A stretch of DNA of 9,546 nucleotides from Lachnospiraceae bacterium. Its GTDB lineage: Bacteria > Bacillota > Clostridia > Lachnospirales > Lachnospiraceae. The DNA is taken from the NCBI GenBank assembly GCA_014804285.1, contig JAAVAA010000023.1, positions 1 to 9,546 of the forward strand, read 5' to 3'. The notes beneath the pieces were generated by a model, which searched no databases, was not told the origin of the DNA, and saw only the letters and a program-made list of their open reading frames with translations. Shown here one piece after another: positions 6,268-9,546 of this stretch (position 1 is the first letter of the stretch; every line of letters begins with the position of its first letter). A program made the translations under genes and the position numbers.

Positions 6268-7632
6268 TCAAGCGGAAATACTTACATTTCCATTTGGTGA
6301 CTGCTGCGAGGATATTCGACATAGTTGGAGCAGTTGGATAAAATTGCCATCTTTGTATTCCGTATTTAACAGAGCTTCCGGATGCTTGTTCAAAAGAGTT
6401 TCCACTTCGTGTAAACCTACTCCAAGGTGATTATCCTTCTCAGAGTACCCATCTTTAAAAAGCTCTGTTATATTTGTTACGGGCAGGGAAGAATTGGCTA
6501 TGCGTATATAGTCCTGTTTCTCACTGCACAGTATGCCAATAGAAAGCTCTTTCTCAGATGTCTGAAGGGCGGCTTCAATTGCATTGTCCAGAAAGATGCC
6601 CAGTATCCTGACTAAGTCGGGAATATCCATATTTATTATAGCAACAGGTTCCGGAATGTCCACAGTAACGTGAAGTTTAGAATCAACAGCTTTCAGAACC
6701 TTGGTATAAAGAAGCCCTTTTAACTCCATGACCTTCATATTGCTTAACTTGCCGATAAAGTTATCTTCCGCGGCAAGTTTTCTGCCGTCAGGAAGGAGCC
6801 TTTCTTTATAATACTGCTTCAACTCATCAAAGCGTTCCTCTTCCAGATAGGAATACATGGACGAGAGGATGTTCATATAGTCGTGCTTAAATCCCCGTAT
6901 TTCCTGATATAAATTTTCCAGCCGGTTAGCGTATTCGCTTAAACTTTCCGCCTGTGTGACTCGAGCCCTAAGCTCGTAATCTTCCTGCATAGTCTTATAG
7001 AGCTGCCAGATAATGATTCCGGTTGAGAGGAAAAATAAAAAGAATAATACTCCATTAAAGAGCAAAACTGGTGAGGTGTATCCAACATAATTTCCAAACA
7101 CTACATTGAAGACAAATATCAGACCGCACAAGATAATTTCAAGGGATATCAGGTATATAATTTTCTTTTTCTGCCTGTTCTCACAGAGAGGAATGAGCTT
7201 CTCACGGACTAGCTTCCGGTAAAACTGTCCTGCGGGATAGGTGACGCAGTGCATGATGCACGCCTGTACCACATTAAAAATGAAGTAATAGAGGAGACTT
7301 TCATTCAGAAAGTCCATGCCGAATCCTAAAAGGTGCAGAATACCAATAATAATATAGTTGACAGATACGCCAAGTATATAACACAATGCCATTCCCAGAG
7401 CATTGAAAAGAGGGTGCTTTTGCAAGTATAGGATAAAAAGATATACAAGGGAAAAGGAAATGATATTTGTCCAAATTCCAACCGACTGTGGCATAAAAAA
7501 TGGGACAGCAGTGCAACACAAATAAACAATGAGCCGATGCAGGGGCTTTAATCGTTCATAACATATATTTGTTAAAAGTTCATTGATATATAAAAGTGAA
7601 ATTGCACAGTATATTAACCATGATAAGTTCAT
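6268..7632 (-). CDS. AgrC-like membrane histidine kinase (HPK10/GHKL type)
   Basis: A 454-residue sensor kinase expected to phosphorylate the LytTR regulator encoded at 4106-4837. Residues 5-212 hold six or seven membrane helices, as in peptide-sensing AgrC-type receptors. A short coiled linker (about 215-245) leads to the phosphoacceptor motif FKHDYMNIL with H250. The ATP-binding part has the N box LDNAIEAA with N350, then GYSEK and the glycine box HLGVGL at 402-407, matching the arrangement in AgrC. The N-terminal Bergerat subtype with no canonical four-helix H box is usual for this family. ATG at 7632 has GGAG 8 bases upstream. The last 18 or so residues run past the usual family end. A promoter is visible at 7714-7742. 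The usual agrB and agrD partners are not in the window, so the ligand is unknown; an autoinducing peptide or bacteriocin-type peptide is the family expectation. Confidence 0.92.
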   Translation of the reverse strand: MNLSWLIYCAISLLYINELLTNICYERLKPLHRLIVYLCCTAVPFFMPQSVGIWTNIISFSLVYLFILYLQKHPLFNALGMALCYILGVSVNYIIIGILHLLGFGMDFLNESLLYYFIFNVVQACIMHCVTYPAGQFYRKLVREKLIPLCENRQKKKIIYLISLEIILCGLIFVFNVVFGNYVGYTSPVLLFNGVLFFLFFLSTGIIIWQLYKTMQEDYELRARVTQAESLSEYANRLENLYQEIRGFKHDYMNILSSMYSYLEEERFDELKQYYKERLLPDGRKLAAEDNFIGKLSNMKVMELKGLLYTKVLKAVDSKLHVTVDIPEPVAIINMDIPDLVRILGIFLDNAIEAALQTSEKELSIGILCSEKQDYIRIANSSLPVTNITELFKDGYSEKDNHLGVGLHEVETLLNKHPEALLNTEYKDGNFIQLLQLCRISSQQSPNGNVSISA

Positions 7633-7648
7633 ATATTTAACTCCGGTT

Positions 7649-7680
7649 TACGTTCAGGACAGCTTTTCTTGCGTTTGGGA
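7649..7680 (+). promoter_or_regulatory. Pair of LytTR-type operator boxes, 21 bp apart
   Basis: TTACGTTCAGGA (7648-7659) and TTGCGTTTGGGA (7669-7680) are direct repeats with 9 of 12 bases identical and all three differences transitions. Their spacing is exactly 21 bp, two helical turns. This is the geometry of AgrA/PlnC/BlpR-type LytTR operators, and TACGTT is the core of the plantaricin regulator box as I recall it. The likely binder is the LytTR regulator at 4106-4837. Confidence 0.55.
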
Positions 7681-7713
7681 ATACTTTGCTAAAAAGCAGT
7701 ATTTTTATGCTAT

Positions 7714-7742
7714 ATTATAATGCAACGAAAAGAAAAAAGCAA
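7714..7742 (-). promoter_or_regulatory. Promoter of the AgrC-like kinase gene
   Basis: On the minus strand TTGCTT (7742-7737), a 17-base spacer and a perfect TATAAT (7719-7714) lie upstream of the kinase. The start would be near 7707, giving a leader of about 75 bases. That leader opens with an imperfect hairpin (AATACT-GCT paired with AGC-AA-AGTATT, 7680-7703) and then covers both LytTR boxes. Confidence 0.5.
7716..7721 (+). promoter_or_regulatory. Rightward -10 element downstream of the LytTR boxes
   Basis: A perfect TATAAT on the plus strand overlaps the leftward -10 by four bases. No -35 hexamer is present at normal spacing, but the LytTR box pair lies about 36 to 68 bases upstream, the position expected for an activator-dependent promoter. 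It would produce a rightward transcript starting near 7728. Confidence 0.35.
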
Positions 7743-7772
7743 AAATGTGTCATAAATTGGCAGAATACATTA

Positions 7773-8042
7773 ATGGAATTGACAACTAATTTTGAAATAA
7801 ATACATAGATAGTAGATTTGGGTATTGATTCATTAATGTTGCTAGAGTTAATTGTTGAAGTCTATTACCAATCCTTTAAAAATTTACAAGAATTCTGTTT
7901 CATCAAAAATTATAATTCACGAAACCTTATTCATGCAAGAGAGCTTGATGATTTTGCACAGGTATATAGTAACTATCAGTTTGCAAAATGTATAAGGATT
8001 GCTTGCAGTATGTTTATTGACAAACGCTTATATGGTTTTTAA
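7773..8042 (+). pseudogene. Broken acyl-carrier-protein-like reading frame
   Basis: From ATG 7773 the frame reads MELTTNFEINT, hits TAG at 7806-7808, then continues as IVDLGIDSLMLLELIVEV. The DLGIDSL motif, with the serine codon at 7830-7832, and the following LMLLELIVEV helix match the phosphopantetheine-attachment site of acyl or peptidyl carrier proteins. The next 57 residues to the TAA at 8040-8042 do not resemble a carrier protein and I do not recognise them. There is no ribosome site at ATG 7773 or at the in-frame TTG 7818. A single substitution would restore the TAG, but the missing N-terminal helix and foreign tail suggest a decayed fragment. The end of the frame overlaps the moxR promoter. 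A chance match to the motif remains possible. Confidence 0.4.
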
Positions 8043-8045
8043 AAT
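8017..8045 (+). promoter_or_regulatory. Promoter of the moxR-DUF58 operon
   Basis: A perfect TTGACA (8017-8022), a 17-base spacer and TAAAAT (8040-8045) form a strong SigA-type promoter. Transcription would start near 8052, about 50 bases before the MoxR ATG. It lies within the last codons of the broken carrier-protein frame. Confidence 0.65.
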
Positions 8046-8102
8046 GAAAGACAACCTTATGTGAAAGGGATACATGAGCTATTGATATGATTGTGAGGGA
8101 TT

Positions 8103-9035
8103 ATGGAACAATATAAAACTGTAAAAAGAATTGAAGAGATGATAAATAACGTTTTTATCGGAAAGCAGGAGGTAGTACGGAATGTACTGATCTGCCTGTT
8201 GACAGGCGGTCATGTGCTGTTAGAAGATGTGCCGGGGGTGGGAAAAACCACTCTGGCAAAATGCTTTGCCCGTACCTTGGAATGCAGTTTTGGCAGAATA
8301 CAGTTTACACCGGATACTTTGCCCGGGGATGTAGTCGGAACTTCTATTTACAATATGAAGACAGGGGAATTTGAATACAAAAAGGGAGTTGTGATGAACC
8401 AGATTCTGCTGGCGGATGAGATCAACAGAACATCCCCTAAAACCCAGGCCAGCTTACTGGAAGCGATGTCGGAAAATCAGGTGACAGTAGATGGGATGAT
8501 CCATCAGTTAGAGCAGCCGTTTATGGTGATTGCAACGCAAAATCCGGTGGAATATATCGGTACATACCCTTTGCCGGAGGCGCAAATGGATCGCTTTATG
8601 ATGAAATTATCCATTGGCTATCCGGACAGGAGGCAGGAAATCCGAATGGTAAGCCGGCTTCTGGAAGGGGAAACGGCTGAAAAGATCCAGCCTGTATGCG
8701 ATGGCAAATGTATTGAAGAGATGAAAGATTCAGTAAGCAAAATCCATGTGGAAGAGTCTGTTATTGAGTATATAGAAGATATGATCGAACTGACAAGGCA
8801 GGAAAGCCGTTTTGAAGTCGGCGCAAGCCCGCGGGCAATGATTGCGCTGGTTAAAGCGTCACAGGCAAAGGCTTTTCTGGAAGGCAGGGATTATGTGAAA
8901 CCGGATGATGTAAAAGCAGTGGCTATGCAGGTCCTTTTACACAGGCTTACTCTTTCTTCGGAGGCAAGGATAAGGAAGGAGAAGGGGGCGGAGGTTTTAA
9001 AAAGCCTGATTCTGAAAGCAAGGATACCCGTATGA
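8103..9035 (+). CDS. MoxR-family AAA+ ATPase
   Basis: A 310-residue chaperone-like ATPase thought in this family to assemble or activate partner proteins, often von Willebrand A-type or DUF58 proteins encoded next to it. Walker A is DVPGVGKTT at 42-50 with K48, Walker B is ILLADEINR at 101-109 with D105 and E106, sensor 1 is VIATQNP with N147, the arginine finger region is DRF with R164, and sensor 2 is GASPRA with R244. The FTPDTLPGDVVG segment (68-79) is characteristic of MoxR. The length is normal and the protein is soluble. ATG 8103 has GAGGG close upstream, slightly tight, but the N-terminus fits the family. It is followed 25 bases later by a DUF58 gene on the same strand, so the two very likely form an operon. 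Confidence 0.93.
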   Translation: MEQYKTVKRIEEMINNVFIGKQEVVRNVLICLLTGGHVLLEDVPGVGKTTLAKCFARTLECSFGRIQFTPDTLPGDVVGTSIYNMKTGEFEYKKGVVMNQILLADEINRTSPKTQASLLEAMSENQVTVDGMIHQLEQPFMVIATQNPVEYIGTYPLPEAQMDRFMMKLSIGYPDRRQEIRMVSRLLEGETAEKIQPVCDGKCIEEMKDSVSKIHVEESVIEYIEDMIELTRQESRFEVGASPRAMIALVKASQAKAFLEGRDYVKPDDVKAVAMQVLLHRLTLSSEARIRKEKGAEVLKSLILKARIPV

Positions 9036-9060
9036 CCTATTTGAAAAGGAACAGGCTGAT

Positions 9061-9546
9061 ATGAAAATACGCAGGATTATTTTTGGAATCTGCTGGATTT
9101 TATCGCTTATTATGATCAGCTTTTATGGCGGGGCGGTAAGCTATGGGATCTTTTTTGGAATAACATTGATTCCGGTCATCTCTTTTCTTTATATTTTTTG
9201 TGTGTTTTTCAGATACAAGATTTATCAGGAGATCGGAAGCAGAAATATTGTGTGCGGACAGTCGGTACCCTATTATTTTGTGCTGCAAAACGAGGATTGG
9301 TTTGCCTTTTCCGGGATAAAGATTTTCTTTTTTTCAGATTTTTCTTATATTGAAAAATTACCGGAGAAGATTACCTATGAATTGCTTCCGGGAGAAAAGT
9401 ATCGATATGAGACTTCGTTTGTCTGTAAGTACAGGGGAGAATATGAGGTAGGGATCAGGGCAGTAGAGATCTATGATTTTTGGGGGATTTTCAGCCTGAA
9501 ATGTGCCATCAGGGAGACAAAAAAGATTATTGCAGCCCCAAAGCTG
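9061..9546 (+). CDS. DUF58-type membrane protein, N-terminal part (cut by window edge)
   Basis: The frame from ATG 9061 is open to the right edge, giving 162 residues. AAAAGGA (9044-9050) lies about 10 bases upstream. Residues about 5-25 and 28-50 are two hydrophobic helices with a short loop, followed by a beta-rich extracytoplasmic-like segment. The motif YRGEYEVGI with EIYDFWGIF (about 125-145) is typical of the region before the DUF58 domain proper, which lies beyond the window. Together with the adjacent MoxR gene this matches the common moxR-DUF58 operon, whose products are linked to envelope or secreted-protein functions that remain unclear. Family call rests on the motif and context. 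Confidence 0.8.
   Translation, partial: MKIRRIIFGICWILSLIMISFYGGAVSYGIFFGITLIPVISFLYIFCVFFRYKIYQEIGSRNIVCGQSVPYYFVLQNEDWFAFSGIKIFFFSDFSYIEKLPEKITYELLPGEKYRYETSFVCKYRGEYEVGIRAVEIYDFWGIFSLKCAIRETKKIIAAPKL

Noticed and set aside
7680..7706. Plus-strand hairpin followed by T run (AATACT...AGTATTTTT) as a terminator
   Set aside because: No rightward gene ends upstream of it, as it lies antisense to the kinase leader. It is better read as a 5' hairpin of the leftward transcript.
7779..7807. TTGACA at 7779 as a rightward promoter
   Set aside because: No acceptable -10 hexamer lies 16 to 18 bases downstream; the best match is TACATA.
9100..9288. Minus-strand 62-codon frame opposite the DUF58 gene
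   Set aside because: It is antisense to a frame with membrane helices and the DUF58-type motif, and has no ribosome site or recognisable product.
1..9546. CRISPR array, tRNA or rRNA genes, insertion sequences
   Set aside because: No regularly spaced repeats, cloverleaf-like segments, transposase motifs or terminal inverted repeats with target duplications were seen on either strand.

Overview
The window looks like a chromosomal piece of a low-to-moderate GC Gram-positive anaerobe of the Clostridia, most likely Lachnospiraceae. This rests on strong AGGAGA/GAGGTGA-type ribosome sites, the AgrC/AgrA-type GHKL kinase and LytTR regulator, the AAA/DUF4143 ATPase of a type I recall from Lachnospiraceae, and the moxR-DUF58 pair. 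It is inferred from family style, not from a database search.

Layout. (1) 1-1327 (+) is the tail-end majority of a lipoprotein sugar-type ABC solute-binding protein whose start is off the left edge. (2) A perfect 16-bp inverted repeat separates it from the convergent gene 1388-3664 (-), a seven-helix membrane protein with PAS-like, degenerate GGDEF and intact EAL domains, predicted to break down cyclic di-GMP. (3) 3778-3969 (-) is a 63-residue helical protein of unknown function with a near-consensus promoter upstream and a hairpin downstream. (4) 4106-7632 (-) is an agr-like two-component locus: histidine kinase (6268-7632) and LytTR response regulator (4106-4837), separated by an AAA/DUF4143 ATPase (4900-6132). 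The ATPase ends in a terminator-like palindrome and may have its own promoter, so it looks like a cassette between the two genes. (5) 7633-8102 has no intact gene. It holds the kinase promoter, a pair of LytTR-type boxes exactly 21 bp apart, a rightward -10 overlapping the leftward one, a broken acyl-carrier-protein-like reading frame, and the promoter of the next operon. (6) 8103-9035 (+) is a MoxR ATPase followed by the start of a DUF58 membrane protein (9061 to the right edge).

How it may work together. The kinase and regulator closely resemble AgrC/AgrA in motif order and residues, including the spacing of the two cysteines that form the AgrA redox disulfide. No agrB or agrD is seen here, so the signal is unknown. 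The LytTR box pair next to the kinase gene is the best candidate target of the regulator. Its position fits activation of a rightward transcript into the region where only a decayed carrier-protein gene is now recognisable. No RNA genes, CRISPR arrays, transposases or recognisable insertion sequences were seen.
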